A stretch of DNA of 64,000 bases from Notolepis coatsorum (Eukaryota; Chordata; Actinopteri; Aulopiformes; Paralepididae): the NCBI GenBank assembly GCA_963971535.1, contig OZ020589.1:52407509-52471508 (forward strand). Direction: 5' to 3'. Of the stretch, positions 13,992 through 26,119 are shown piece by piece (positions within the stretch are counted from its first letter, which is position 1; the number at the start of each line of letters is the position of its first letter). The translations under genes and the position numbers were made by a program. The notes under the pieces were generated by a model. It was given only the letters and a program-made list of their open reading frames with translations, was not told the origin of the DNA and searched no databases.

Positions 13992-14407
13992 AGGGGAACT
14001 ATTTTACTATTTATTTCACTATTTGGGCACTTTTACACAATTCCTGTGAGTCTATGGAACACCTCTGTAATTTTTTTTTTTTTTTTTTCATTGTTTTGTA
14101 TTTCTAATCAAGTCCTCAAAAACAGAATTTTTCTACCTCAAGATCTCGAGCTGTTTTGAGCCTGGGCTCCTAAACCACTGTGTGGCCTGTGCCGCCTCTT
14201 GAACATTAACATGCAGCGGTGACTATATGACATCACATATAGGCACATTTTCAAACGACTCAGTTCAGTGAGGGTGAATATTGTGAGGAGAATTGGAAGA
14301 ATGCGCCAATATGAGAATTTTGAGACATAGATCATATTAATATAAGTTCACATAGCTAGGAAACAATGCTAAACACTCAAAAAGGCCATTTATAAGATAG
14401 TTCCCCT
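13992..14407. mobile_element. TTAA-flanked MITE, AGGGGAACTAT ends
   Basis: This is a 416-bp element with TIR AGGGGAACTAT / ATAGTTCCCCT, flanked by TTAA (13988-13991 and 14408-14411). The internal stretches CTGTGAGTCTATGGAACAC and CTAGGAAACAATGCTAAACA also occur, inverted, in the larger element at 56459-57631, so the two belong to one family (Kolobok- or piggyBac-type by target). Confidence 0.78.
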
Positions 14408-14589
14408 TTAAACATACTGTAGTGAGAAATATGTCTAGAAAACCTGGAATCCACACATGCCACATCAGAGAGTGTCTTGACCTTTTTTTCCTGGCTTGGT
14501 ATGGAGAACAACATTCTTAGGACTGAGAAACTGAGCTTATATATACGCATAGAACGCATAATAGAGATAGTCTAGATCTATTTGCAGAG

Positions 14590-15090
14590 CCAGATGAGTG
14601 GCTGATTAGCAGTTTCAGTTTGCCAAGAGTGGTCCTTTAAGGTGTATGAAATACTCTGGAGCCTCAACCAGACACAACACGCGCCGGTTAAATCCTGTCC
14701 CTCCACACTTACAAGTTCTGAGCACACTCTGGGTTTTAGCCACATGGACCTTTCAGAGAGAGATAGGTGACAGGTCAGGTATTTCCCAGCCTGCTTTAAG
14801 TTGCACGCTTCCGAGAGTGCGGAAAGCTATAACATCCATACTACCACAGTACATATTGTTTCCGTATATAGCCAATCAACAGATATAAATCAAGAATGCG
14901 TTTTGACATCACTGGATTCCCAAATGTCATTGGTGCAGTAGATTGCACCCACATACACATCAGAGCACCCTCTCCAGATCCAGATCCATTTCTCAACCGT
15001 AAGCTACTGTATATCACTCCATTAACGTGTACTGCAATATCAGATGCAAACTGCCACATTCTGAATGCCGTGGCCCGAGGCGAGACAGGA
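14590..15090 (+). pseudogene. PIF/Harbinger (HARBI1-like) transposase fragment
   Basis: The frames read DEWLISSFSLPR, then PPHLQVLSTLWVLATWTFQR and EIGDRSGISQPALS, then FPNVIGAVDCTHIHIRAPSP and CHILNAVARG. This is the N-terminal half of a Harbinger transposase with the first catalytic Asp (VDCTHI). There is a frame change near 14890. The coding sequence stops abruptly where the repeat array starts, before the second catalytic Asp. Confidence 0.82.
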
Positions 15091-18000
15091 GCCTGCCTGT
15101 CCTGCTACTTGCCTGTCCTGTTGCCTGTCTGCTGCCTGCCTGTCCTGCTACCTGCCTGTCCTGTTGCCTGTCTGCTGCATGTCCTGCTGCCTGCCTGCTG
15201 CCTGCCTGTTGCCTGCCTGTCCTGCTACCTGCCTGTCCTGTTGCCTGCCTGTCCTGTTACCTGCTTGTCCTGTTGCCTGTTGCCTGCTACCTGCCTGTCC
15301 TGTTGCCTGCCTGTCCTGTTGCCTGCCTGTCCTGCTACCTGCCTGTCCTGTTGCCTGTTGCCTGCCTGTCCTGCTACCTGCCTGTCCTGTTGCCTGCCTG
15401 TCCTGCTACCTGCTTGTCCTGTTGCCTGCCTGTCCTGCTACCTGCTTGTCCTGCTGCCTGCCTGCTGCCTGCCTGTTGCCTGCCTGTCCTGCTACCTGCC
15501 TGTCCTGTTGCCTGCCTGTCCTGCTACCTGCTTGTCCTGCTGCCTGTCCTGCTGCATGTCCTGGTACCTGCCTGTCCTGTTGCCTGTTGCCTGCCTGTCC
15601 TGCTACCTGCCTGTCCTGTTGCCTGCCTGTCCTGCTACCTGCTTGTCCTGCTGCCTGTCCTGCTGCATGTCCTGCTGCCTGCCTGTCCTGTTGCCTGTCT
15701 GCTGCCTGCCTGTCCTGCTACCTGCCTGTCCTGCTGCCTGCCTGCTGCCTGTCCTGTTGCCTGTCTGCTGCCTGCCTGCTGCCTGTCCTGCTGCCTGTCC
15801 GGCTGCCTGCCTGCTGCCTGTCCTGCTGACTGTCCTGATGCCTGTCCGGCTGCCTGTCCGGCTGACTGTCCTGCTGCCTGTCCTGCTGACTGTCCTGCTG
15901 CCTGTCCGGCTGCCTGCCTGCTGCCTGTCCTGCTGCCTGTCCGGCTGCCTGCCTGCTGCCTGTCCTGCTGCCTGTCCTGCTGCCTGCCTGCTGCCTGCCT
16001 GCTGCCTGCCTGCTGCCTGCCTGTTGCCTGTCCTGCTGCCTGCCTGTTGCCTGCCTGCTGCCTGCCTGCTGCCTGCCTGCTGCCTGCCTGTTGCCTGTCT
16101 GTTGCCTGCCTGCTGCCTGTCCTGCTGCCTGTCCTGCTGCCTGTCCTGCTGCCTGTCCTGCTGCCTGCCTGCTGCCTGCCTGTTGCCTGTCCTGCTGCCT
16201 GCTTGTTGCCTGCCTGCTGCCTGTCATGTTGCCTGCCTGTTGCCTGCCTGCTGCATGTCCTGCTGCCTGCCTGTTGCCTGCATGTTGCCTGTCCTGTTGC
16301 CTGCCTGTTGCATGTCCTGTTGCCTGTCTGCTGCATGTCCTGTTGCCTGTCTGTTGCCTGCCTGTTGCCTGTCCTGCTGCCTGTCCTGTTGCCTGTCTGC
16401 TGCCTATCCTGCTGCCTGCCTGCTGCCTGCCTGTTGCCTGCCTGTTGCCTGCCTGCTGCCTGTCCTGTTGCCTGTCTGCTGCCTGCCTGCTGCCTGCCTG
16501 CTGCATGTCCTGTTGCCTGCCTGCCTGCTGCCTGCCTGTTGCCTGTCTGTTGCCTGCCTGTTGCCTGCCTGTTGCCTGCCTGCTGCCTGCCTGCTGCCTG
16601 TCCTGCTGCCTGCCTGCTGCCTGCCTGCTGCCTGCCTGCTGCCTGTCCTGCTGCCTGTCCTGCTGCCTGTCCTGCTGCCTGCCTGATGCCTGCCTGTTGC
16701 CTGTCCTGCTGCCTGCCTGTTGCCTGTCCTGCTGCCTGTCCTGCTGCCTGCCTGATGCCTGTCCTGCTGCCTGCCTGCTGCCTGCCTGATGCCTGCCTGC
16801 TGCTTGTCCTGCTGCCTGCTTGCTGCCTGTCCTGCTGCCTGTCCTGTTGCCTGTCCTGCTGCCTGCCTGTTGCCTGCCTGCTGCTTGTCCTGCTGCCTGC
16901 CTGTTGCCTGCCTGTTGCCTGTCCTGCTGCCTGTCCTGCTGCCTGTCCTGCTGCCTGCCTGCTGCCTGCCTGATGCCTGCCTGCTGCTTGTCCTGCTGCC
17001 TGCCTGCTGCCTGCCTGCTGCCTGTCCTGCTGCCTGCCTGTTGCCTGTCCTGTTGCCTGCCTGTTGCCTGTCCTGCTGCCTGCCTGCTGCCTGTCCTGTT
17101 GCCTGTCCTGCTGCCTGTCCTGCTGCCTGCCTGCTGCCTGCCTGCTGCCTGCCTGCTGCCTGTCCTGCTGCCTGCCTGCTGCCTGCCTGCTGCCTGCCTG
17201 CTGCCTGTCCTGCTGCCTGCCTGCTGCCTGTCCTGCTGCCTGTCCTGCTGCCTGCTGCCTGCCTGCTGCCTGCCTGCTGCCTGTCCTGCTGCCTGTCCTG
17301 CTGCCTGCCTGCTGCCTGTCCTGCTGCCTGCCTGCTGCCTGTCCTGCTGCCTGCCTGCTGCCTGTCCTGCTGCCCGTCCTGCTGCCCGTCCTGCTGCCTG
17401 TCCTGTTGCCTGTCCTGCTGCCTGCCTGCTGCCTGTCCTGCTGCCTGTCCTGCTGCCTGCCTGCTGCATGCCCTGTTGCCTGCCTGTTGCCTGTCCTGTT
17501 GCCTGTCCTGCTGCCTGCCTGTTGCCTGCCTGCTGCCTGTCCTGCTGCCTGCCTGCTGCCTGTCCTGCTGCCTGCCTGCTGCCTGCCTGCTGCCTGTCTG
17601 TTGCCTGCCTGTTGCCTGCCTGCTGCCTGTCCTGCTGCCTGCCTGCTGCCTGTGCTGTTGCCTGCCTGCTGCCTGCCTGATGCCTGCCTGCTGCTTGTCC
17701 TGCTGCCTGCCTGCTGCCTGCCTGCTGCCTGCCTGCTGCCTGCCTGCTGCCTGCCTGCTGCTTGTCCTGCTGCCTGCCTGCTGCCTGCCTGCTGCCTGTC
17801 CTGCTGCCTGCCTGTTGCCTGTCCTGTTGCCTGCCTGTTGCCTGTCCTGTTGCCTGCCTGCTGCTTGTCCTGCTGCCTGCCTGCCTGCTGCCTGCCTGCT
17901 GCCTGTCCTGCTGCCTGACTGCTGCCTGCCTGCTGCCTGCCTGCTGCCTGCCTGCTGCTTGTCCTGCTGCCTGTCCTGCTGCCTGCCTGCTGCCTGCCTG

Positions 18001-18110
18001 CTGCCTGTCCTGCTGCCTGCCTGCTGCCTGTCCTGCTGCCCGTCCTGCTGCCTGCCTGCTGCCCGTCCTGCTGCCCGTCCTGCTGCCTGCCCGTCCTGCT
18101 ACCTGCCTGC
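15091..18110 (+). repeat. 3-kb array of interleaved 11- and 12-bp repeats (TGCCTGCCTGC / TGCCTGTCCTGC)
   Basis: About 260 short units alternate irregularly between TGCCTGCCTGC (11 bp) and TGCCTGTCCTGC (12 bp), with variants carrying TAC, CATG, CCGG or GATG. The strand is almost free of A. Because stop codons cannot form from the unit, all frames are open on both strands, which produces apparent proteins up to 863 residues. These are not genes. Confidence 0.95.
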
Positions 18111-18229
18111 TTGTGTGTATCTGAACTTTGATGTGTTCCGTCTCATTTTGTTTACTTTTTGTGTATGCCTTCCTAGATAAATCAAGATTATTTTTGCACC
18201 TGAAACCAGCTTCTGCCTCTGCACTACAA

Positions 18230-18550
18230 ACCACTGTTACAGTCCCACGGTTCAGCAATAACAGAAGCCAGGCCAGCTGTGTTCCATCAGCCATCAGACT
18301 GCTGAACAATTGCTAAACTAAAAGACAATAACAAGATTACATTGCACCTTATCCTCCTCTCTCTCTGTATCCCTGTCTGTCTGTCTCTCTGCCCCAACCC
18401 TCTTTTTCCCTACATTCCTCTTTTATATCGATTAATATTTTTGTGTGTGTGCTTTGTGCTATGTGCCATGTTATTTATATGCTGATCTCACATAAATGTC
18501 CATGAAAATGGATGATAAAATATATTGTATCATATTGTAGCATAATCATA
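18230..18550 (+). repeat. LINE 3'-terminal fragment
   Basis: The reading frame CVPSAIRLLNNC with a stop at 18314 is the usual end of a fish LINE reverse-transcriptase ORF. It is followed by a CT-rich 3' UTR and TTTATATGCTGATCTC. It is short and 5'-truncated. Confidence 0.6.
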
Positions 18551-18714
18551 AAAATGAGTGTGTGTTAATCTGTCAGATTATACATAGAAACTCACTAGCA
18601 GGGACCTATGCCGGACCATATGGTCTGACTGCTGTGGTTACAGTGCCACCTAGTGGCATCATCTGACAGGTACAGTTAGGACAGTGATCATGAGGAAAAT
18701 TAAAGCCACAAATA

Positions 18715-18870
18715 ACAGAAGGAAGGAAGGGAGGAAGGAAGGAAGGACAGCCCGGACAACCTAACACACAAAAGACTGAACATGTGACAAGGTTAATAAA
18801 TGAATGAATGAATGAATGAACAAATAAATGAATGAATGAATGAATGAATGAATGAATGAATGGACATGAA
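18715..18870 (+). repeat. (GGAA)n and (GAAT)n simple repeats
   Basis: A short GGAA run is followed by an interrupted AATG run of about 70 bp. Confidence 0.9.
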
Positions 18871-18904
18871 TGAAAGATTGAAGGTCAGAACAGTAAAGAT
18901 GAGA

Positions 18905-19220
<316 letters not shown>

Positions 19221-19299
19221 TTAAACTTCTTCAAATAGGGATTGGGGGTCAATGTATGACAACATAAAGCCAATGTACACAGACAGCAAATGCTGTGTC

Positions 19300-20095
19300 A
19301 AGTTTGGCGAAAAGATAACATGATTTTTTCCAGCAGGATGTTTTACTCAGGGAGTAAGACATGGTTGTAGTCTATGTCCAAATGTGTTTAACATACAGTA
19401 TAGAAATAATAATTGTCTACATCAATTGAACAGTCCCAGAGCCCATGACTTATACTTTAAACAGTGAGAAGGTGAAACTATTGCTTTTTTGCTGATTACC
19501 TTCTAAAGAGGGACTACAACAAAGCCTAGCCCTGTTAGAACACTACTGTCAAAACTGGGCATTGACAGTCAATTTAGAAAATACCTCAGTTATGATATTT
19601 CAGAAGAAAGCCAGATCCCAATTAAAACTAAATTTGGAGGAACAAACATCCAAGTTAGGATTTGTGGGACACAAACCCAATAGAGAAAATGCCAATAAGA
19701 TCCTCAATGTCCACAGGAACACTCCAACCAATGCATGTAGGGCAGAATTGGGGCTGTTCCCTCTTCATATACAGATTAGGAAAAGAGCATACAAACTGTG
19801 GCTGTGTTTAAACAGAGCAGCCCAGAGCTCATTGAAATACCAAGCTTCCTCTATAACCACTACTCCCCTCAATCAGACACTCTGGATCTACTAGCATTAT
19901 AACTGCATACCATAGTCCAACACCAATGGACTTCCGTCCCTCATGTACAAAATATGTTCAAATAAGAGAAACATATTACCCAAAATTGGCAGTAATATTT
20001 CACATTTCAGCACCCTTTCAGAAACCAAAAAAGTACCACTATTGCTGGGAGAGAATGAGAGGTGTCAATTATTGGAAGCAAAATATGTAACAGCA
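19300..20095 (+). pseudogene. Degenerate LINE reverse-transcriptase C-terminus
   Basis: The plus-strand frame reads HYCQNWALTVNLENTSVMIF near 19540-19600, then VHRNTPTNACRAELGLFPLH and IQIRKRAYKLWLCLNRAA near 19710-19820. This matches the region after the RT palm of fish non-LTR elements. Stops and frame changes are present. Confidence 0.7.
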
Positions 20096-20149
20096 TGCAC
20101 AGCCTTAGAGAGAGAATAGAGTGACAACTTGTACTATGGAGGTCAGTAC

Positions 20150-20311
20150 CTTATAGTCCAGTCCATCAGAACAGTTGAAGACTACACACTGTATAGCCAG
20201 GGCTTTAGCCATATCTTTAGTGGTTTCAGTCTTCCCAGTCCCTGCTGGGCCTGCTGGGGCCCCACCCAGGTCCAGCTGCAAGGCCCCCATCAGACACAGG
20301 TAGCAACGGTC
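20150..20311 (-). CDS. dnah6: Dynein heavy chain exon, AAA1 Walker A (exon 14 of window)
   Basis: This exon has 54 codons and phase 0/0. The peptide [20 protein letters not shown] is followed by [19 protein letters not shown], the complete AAA1 P-loop that binds the hydrolysed ATP, and then [14 protein letters not shown]. The acceptor is tgtgtttag, and its upstream tract is a sense TG repeat of about 200 bp that ends only a few nucleotides before the splice site. The donor is AAG/gtactg. The active-site lysine and threonine are intact. Confidence 0.97.
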
Positions 20312-20313
20312 CT

Positions 20314-20530
<217 letters not shown>

Positions 20531-20559
20531 CAGATGGTGTGAGGGAGGGAAGGAAGGAA

Positions 20560-21060
<501 letters not shown>

Positions 21061-21207
21061 AAATGGATTGGTGGAGTAATCCATTAGTAAACAAGAGCAC
21101 ATGAATACAAAATAATCTACTTGCATGTATATGTTAGTCTTAAAATATATGTTAAATAACTTGTAAATAATATTAACATAATACATATTATGTTATTTAC
21201 AAGTGAG

Positions 21208-21370
21208 AGTTGTGAGTGAGTGAGTGAGTGAGTGAGTGAGTGAGTGAGTGAGTGAGTGAGTGAGTGAGTGAGTGAGTGAGTGAGTGAGTGAGTGAGTGAG
21301 TGAGTGAGTGAGTGAGTGAGTGAGTGAGTGAGTGAGTGAGTGAGTGAGTGAGTGAGTGAGTGAGTGAGTA
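21208..21370 (+). repeat. (GTGA)n microsatellite
   Basis: Pure GTGA tetranucleotide run ending 33 bp from the dynein exon at 21403. Confidence 0.98.
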
Positions 21371-21402
21371 TAGGTGTGTTGTGTGTGTCTGTGTTATATT
21401 AC

Positions 21403-21558
21403 AGTGAGTGGAGTGATGACCAGTCTGGGGCAGGCTCCCAGGTATTCATATCCATATTCATATGTTGACAGAGCCATACAGGCAACACAGTTATCCAGCT
21501 CCAGGTCCCAGTAGTAACGCAGTTGTCTCTGCCACTCAAAGCTGGAGCTGGAGTCCAC
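21403..21558 (-). CDS. dnah6: Dynein heavy chain exon, end of linker into AAA1 (exon 13 of window)
   Basis: This exon has 52 codons and phase 0/0. The acceptor is gtttttcag and the donor is ACT/gtaata. The peptide contains SFEWQRQLRYYWDLELDNC, then STYEYGYEYLGACPRLVITP ending LT. FEW-x-x-QLR-YW and YEYLG-x-x-RLVITPLT are textbook dynein sequence just before the AAA1 Walker A loop. Confidence 0.96.
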
Positions 21559-21845
21559 CTGAAAAACAACAAAATTACTGTAAAAAAGTTACTGTGAATG
21601 TGATATATCCCAAGAAAGTACTCAACGTCTAATGTCTTTGGCGAATGGCAACAACATTCGAATTTTTTGAACATGAGCTACTCTCTCCTAAAGTTAAGAC
21701 GTTAAGAACGGCTTGATGAATGTGGCGGTGGCTTTTCTTATTGTTCTCTTAACAGACCGGTAAGCAAGAATATAAGAAAAATAATAAGAGAGTATTGTTG
21801 AATTATGAGGCCCATTGATACTGTTTGTTTCTGACTCAAAGTGTG

Positions 21846-21899
<54 letters not shown>

Positions 21900-21903
<4 letters not shown>

Positions 21904-22022
21904 AAGTTTATTAACAGATTGCAGAATGGGTACAGTACAGTACAGCTCAATACATACAATTGTTAAGGGGATGCAGACCAGAGAAAGACTTTCGTCTTGT
22001 TTACATCAGGGTCCCCCATTCT
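21900..22022 (-). repeat. LINE 3'-end fragment with TTGA tail
   Basis: TTGATTGATTGATTGA at 21847-21900 joins ACAGATTGCAGAATGGGTAC and CATCAGGGTCCCCCATT. It is the same family as 13370-13545 and 47765-47890. Confidence 0.7.
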
Positions 22023-22370
<348 letters not shown>

Positions 22371-22439
22371 CCTTGTGTGGGTGAATGTAACAAGTTCCTA
22401 ATGTTTTCTTTCCCCTATTATTTCATGCACACTGTATTC

Positions 22440-22731
22440 ATTGTTTTAAATGATTATTTTCTTTTAAGTTATTTTGTGCATCACTCCGTTTTGAATTTGA
22501 TGCAAATTTGCAATGCATGAGGGTCATCCTTTTGTGTTAAATGGCTGCATAAAGCAAGCATTTGTTGACTCTCATGTTGATAGAGTATTAAAACTTGAAA
22601 AATATCCGTTTAAGGTAGATGAAAAATTAAAAGAAATGCGATTAATTTGCGATTAATCGTGAGTTAACTATGGACAATCATGCGATTAATCAGATTAAAT
22701 ATTTTAATCGATTGACAGCACTAGTATTTAT
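22440..22731. repeat. hAT element fragment (right end)
   Basis: The sequence ends ATTTTAATCGATTGACAGCA followed by CTA, the same terminus as at 3535 and related to 13891. I see no left TIR, so the element is truncated. Confidence 0.6.
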
Positions 22732-24273
22732 ACCTGTATATATCCATACCTCATATTAGTTAAACCACTGGCTAGACTGGTTTATTACTTGTACCACTGT
22801 ATATAATAATACTGTACATAAATTAGTTTAGCATATTTACATAGCTTTGTCACATATCCTCTTACCACACAACAGCCCAAATTCGGGCCGCCATGCCCAT
22901 GCACGCAGCGGCGCTTTGCGAGTGTCTACCAGCTCATGGCTGCATTTTCCGCCGATCATGTAATATACCGTTCGAAACTTGAATTTGCCGCCGTTCGAAC
23001 GCCACCTCACTCGACCAATTCCGTGCCTCGGTTCTCGAGTTATATGACGATTATGTCAGGCGAGCGTCTTTTTACAGGCTGCGCGTCAAATGACCATGTC
23101 GGACTGTATGCGCTCGAGAACTGACCAATCACAGCTGATGGCGAAAATGATTGGTCAGCGTTGTAGCCAACGATTGTCCGCTTCCAATGATACCACTTCA
23201 GAACGCACAGTGGTGGATCGCTACGGAGGATTTTGGTAAAAAAAAAAATTGGGACACGGTTTACTAAAACCTCTCTCAAGCACTCATTTCTGGATGTATT
23301 TTTATTAAATGTGGACCTGTACTACATAAGACTTAAAGCTGTATTTTCCAGCTCATACCTCTATGCTGGAATAATGGAATCTGGAATCACTAAAGAAAAA
23401 TGTGATTACACAAGTTCAACTCAACTTCAAACCTCCGTTACTCTATTTCATTAGGACTAAAAGTGATTATCCTTTTTTGCATTAGTAACTTCAGAATGTT
23501 ATCTTTCAAACGAGACCAGGCTCATGGATGTGCTATAAGTATAAAGCTAAGCTTTGCAAAAAAAAAAGTGTCCTCAAGTTCAAGTAAAAAAAATTGCCAC
23601 TTTTGTGCCTGCCTGTTATGATGATATACTCCACAATGACATGTTATACTGTATACTCCAAAGCACTTTACTGCTACTTTGCACTCTGGTTAGATTCCAA
23701 CTTAAATTTGTTGTACTCTGTACTTGTATTTGTGCAATGACAATAAATTGAATCTAATGGAATCTTATCTAATCATTCTGTCATCTCTCAGAAAGCCTCA
23801 AATGCATTCCAAGCCATTCAAGGACAAGGAGATTGAGTGACAAGTATTGCAAACCAAGTATGAAGGGATAAGCCTACATCAAGATGAACACAACAGACAA
23901 AAGTCCACTGTGAGTGGAGTTGTAACTTAGTCATATATACCTTTCGACAGGCTAGATTGATGACAATGCCTGTAGCTGAAGACTATAATACTTATACTGT
24001 AACTCTGTGGTTCTTGACCCGTTTCATGTCAAGGACCCACAATTGATATGCATTATGCCGCAAACCCTCATAGTGAGATTGTCTCTGGGACCCTGACCTG
24101 AGAAGATTTTGGTTGTTAGATGTGTTTAAGTCAGGAATTACATAACTGTCAATACTGTCAGTTAGTGAAAGCTACGATCATAATAATAATAATAAAATAA
24201 TTTAGGACCTGCTCAGAGGTCATTAATCGGCATGCATGTGATGCATGTATGCGATTCGTCTCTGCGATTAACC
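22732..24273. other. Intron, mostly unrecognised, one LINE tail
   Basis: A GC-rich patch lies at 22880-23170. Apart from the LINE tail at 23590-23775, I see no structure. Confidence 0.45.
23590..23775 (+). repeat. LINE 3'-end fragment
   Basis: The stretch TTGTGCAATGACAATAAATT followed by GAATCTAATGGAATCTTATC is a typical CR1/L2-type 3' terminus with short terminal repeats. Confidence 0.6.
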
Positions 24274-24411
24274 CATCCCGTCGGCGTCAACATTTTAGGC
24301 AACCAACTTGTGTTCAGCGTTTCTCTGATTGGCCACGACACCAATGTGACCGCGGCAGCGCGAGAGAGCGGCAGTGCGGAAATAGGCTGCATTCTATTGC
24401 CATGCTCTGCG

Positions 24412-24668
24412 ACAAACTCTAACCTTAACCAACTCCGAAACAATGCCTAAACTTAACCCTAACCTTAACCAACTCCGAAACAATGCCTAAACTTAACCCT
24501 AACCTTAACCAACTCCGAAACAATGCCTAAACTGAACCCTAACCTTAACCAACTCCGAAAGGATATTGCCATGCTCTAAGACAAACTCTAACCTTAACCA
24601 ACTCCGAAACAATGCCTAAACTTAACCCTAGCCATAACCAACTCCGAAAGAATGCCTAAACTTAACCG
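24412..24668 (+). repeat. 40-bp tandem repeat with telomere-like CCTAACC core
   Basis: About six copies of a unit that contains AACCTTAACCAACTCCGAAA and CAATGCCTAAACTTAACCCT. CTTAACCCTAACCTTAACC at each junction resembles, but is not, the vertebrate telomere repeat. Confidence 0.88.
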
Positions 24669-24711
24669 GCGAAAGAATGCATGTTACATTTTTTTTTTTT
24701 TTAAATTGAAG

Positions 24712-24781
24712 TGATTCGAACTTGTCACCAACGCACCGCAGGATCCACAGCAAGGCAGCGAACCAGTTGAGCTAACCGTCG
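24712..24781 (-). repeat. tRNA-like segment (degenerate)
   Basis: The minus strand reads GGTTAGCTCAACTGGTTCG (A-box-like) and 40 nt later AAGTTCGAATCAC (B-box-like). The spacing fits a tRNA, but I could not pair an acceptor stem, so I read it as a tRNA-derived SINE head rather than a tRNA gene. Confidence 0.45.
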
Positions 24782-24822
24782 ATGTTAAAAGAGGGGGGAT
24801 TAGCGCTGCATAATGCCGCGGC

Positions 24823-24850
24823 AGAGCGGTGCTCCGCTCTGCCGCTGCCG
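24823..24850. repeat. GC-rich perfect hairpin
   Basis: GCGGCAGAGCGG and CCGCTCTGCCGC pair over 12 bp with a 4-nt loop, followed by more GCCGC repeats. It lies at the right arm of the putative MITE. Confidence 0.7.
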
Positions 24851-25065
24851 CGTCGCCGCGGGGGCGTGGCTAGGCGCAAGCTGGTTGCCTAAAATGATTA
24901 AGCATCCCGTCGTCCTTCCCCCCCAAGGGCAGCCGGGAGCAGACAGGCGCAACGTGAGCCGCGCCAGGGGACCAATCCAAGTGCTCCTGTCCGTCTTCGT
25001 CAAGGACGCCACAGCGTTAGCGATCTTGTTGTTGTGCATGTTTTTCCATTGGGTTTATCTTATCG

Positions 25066-25239
25066 GGGGGGAAACCCTTGCGAGCACGGGGAGAACATGC
25101 AAACTTCACACAGAAAGGCCTGGGAGATACCCCACCTGGGTAACTGGCATCATGGAAACCTGGTCCCCAAGCGGGAATCGAACCCTGGACCTTCTTGCTG
25201 TGTGGCGACAGTGTTTAACCACTACACCACCGTGCCGCT
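25066..25239 (-). repeat. tRNA-derived SINE, second family
   Basis: The minus strand begins GCGGCACGGTGGTGTAGTGG (A box) and has GGTTCGATTCCC at 25173-25184 (B box), then the common fish SINE core ACACAGAAAGGCC in reverse. The same core occurs at 55720-55885. Confidence 0.78.
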
Positions 25240-25312
25240 ATATCATCAAAACAGTCACTCGATCTCTCATTGGGAAAACCTCTAATCAAGCGAGAAGGTT
25301 GAAATTAAATAA

Positions 25313-25577
25313 AATGGTAAAATGGCTGCATTTATATAGCGTTTTTATCCAAAGCGCTTTACAATTTGTTCCTCACATTTTACCCATTCACTCACACATT
25401 CACACACTGATGGCAGAGGCAACCATGCAAGGTGCCAAGCTGCTCATCGGGAGCAATTAGGGGTTAAGTGTCTTGTTCAAGGACACTTCGACACACTGTC
25501 TGGGAGGAGTGGGAATCGAACCGGGAACATCCGGATTACCAGATGACTGCTCTACCTCCTGAGCCACTGTCGCCCGC
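25313..25577 (-). repeat. tRNA-derived SINE
   Basis: On the minus strand it starts GGCGACAGTGGCTCAGGAGG (A box) and has GGTTCGATTCCC (B box, 25511-25522), the RNA polymerase III promoter layout of a tRNA-derived SINE. It is followed by a body ending AAAGCGCTTTGGATAAAAAC, a tail shared with L2-type LINEs. It ends 114 bp before the dynein exon at 25691. Confidence 0.8.
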
Positions 25578-25690
25578 AAATTAAAATGGCTCCCCATTAT
25601 TCTGGTGACCCTCTGGAACCCCCTGAACTGGCCATGGGGGGTCCCTGGAGCCCCCGTTGAGAACCACTGTGTTGTGTGGTACCACAGTAC

Positions 25691-25816
25691 CTTATGGTGG
25701 ACCATGTCGGTGATTATGTCTCTGGCGTGGACGTCACAGGTAATGAGGGCTGTGATGATGTTACGGTGCAGAGCGGGGAGGTGGCCTCGCACCAGGGACG
25801 CCAGGGCATTCAGCCT
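25691..25816 (-). CDS. dnah6: Dynein heavy chain exon, linker (exon 12 of window)
   Basis: This exon has 42 codons and phase 0/0. The acceptor is tgtgttccag and the donor is AAG/gtactg. The peptide begins RLNALASLVRGHLPALHRNI and continues ITALITCDVHARDII. The L-ALIT-DVHARD motif is nearly invariant in axonemal dyneins. The acceptor is preceded by sense TG and TCTG repeats. Confidence 0.95.
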
Positions 25817-26119
25817 CTGGAACACACACACAAAGACAGACAGACAGACATATACACAGTCAATCCCATGAAAATGGCTGAATCGATACTGATGGTGTTA
25901 GCGTTGTTTTCGGTCACAATGATGGTGGTGCTGTGGACCATGATATCGTGATACTTTTCAGAGGTGACATGAATTTTGTTGTTAGGGCTGTTTTGATTTA
26001 TAATATGACGTGGTTGGCTCAACAACTACAACTCAACAATGAGACCTCTTTCATTTCATATCTCTGTGAAAGTCCTTTTGTTTTTTGTGGTCTTATTGTT
26101 GTTGTGCTGTGATTGTTAA

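Larger units (their letters stand above)
24284..24902. mobile_element. Possible MITE with minisatellite core and GC hairpin
   Basis: CATTTTAGGCAACCAACTTG (24291-24310) pairs with CAAGCTGGTTGCCTAAAATG (24877-24896), one mismatch. The 10-bp direct repeat CATCCCGTCG lies just outside (24274-24283 and 24903-24912). Inside are a 40-bp tandem array, a tRNA-like segment and a perfect 12-bp GC-rich hairpin. The boundaries are my inference. Confidence 0.5.

Noticed and set aside
14896..18309. Apparent proteins of 596, 648, 463 and 863 residues
   Set aside because: They are frames through the 11/12-bp repeat array, which cannot form stop codons. Composition is only C/L/P/A or Q/A/G/R/S. Only the Harbinger part before 15090 has family resemblance.
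24412..24668. Interstitial telomere array
   Set aside because: The unit is 40 bp with only partial CCTAACC content; there is no TTAGGG run.
24712..24781. tRNA gene on the minus strand
   Set aside because: A and B boxes are visible but I could not build an acceptor stem or a plausible anticodon arm; a SINE head is more likely.
25511..25575. tRNA gene on the minus strand
   Set aside because: Boxes are good, but it is followed by a SINE body and LINE-like tail, so it is a SINE.
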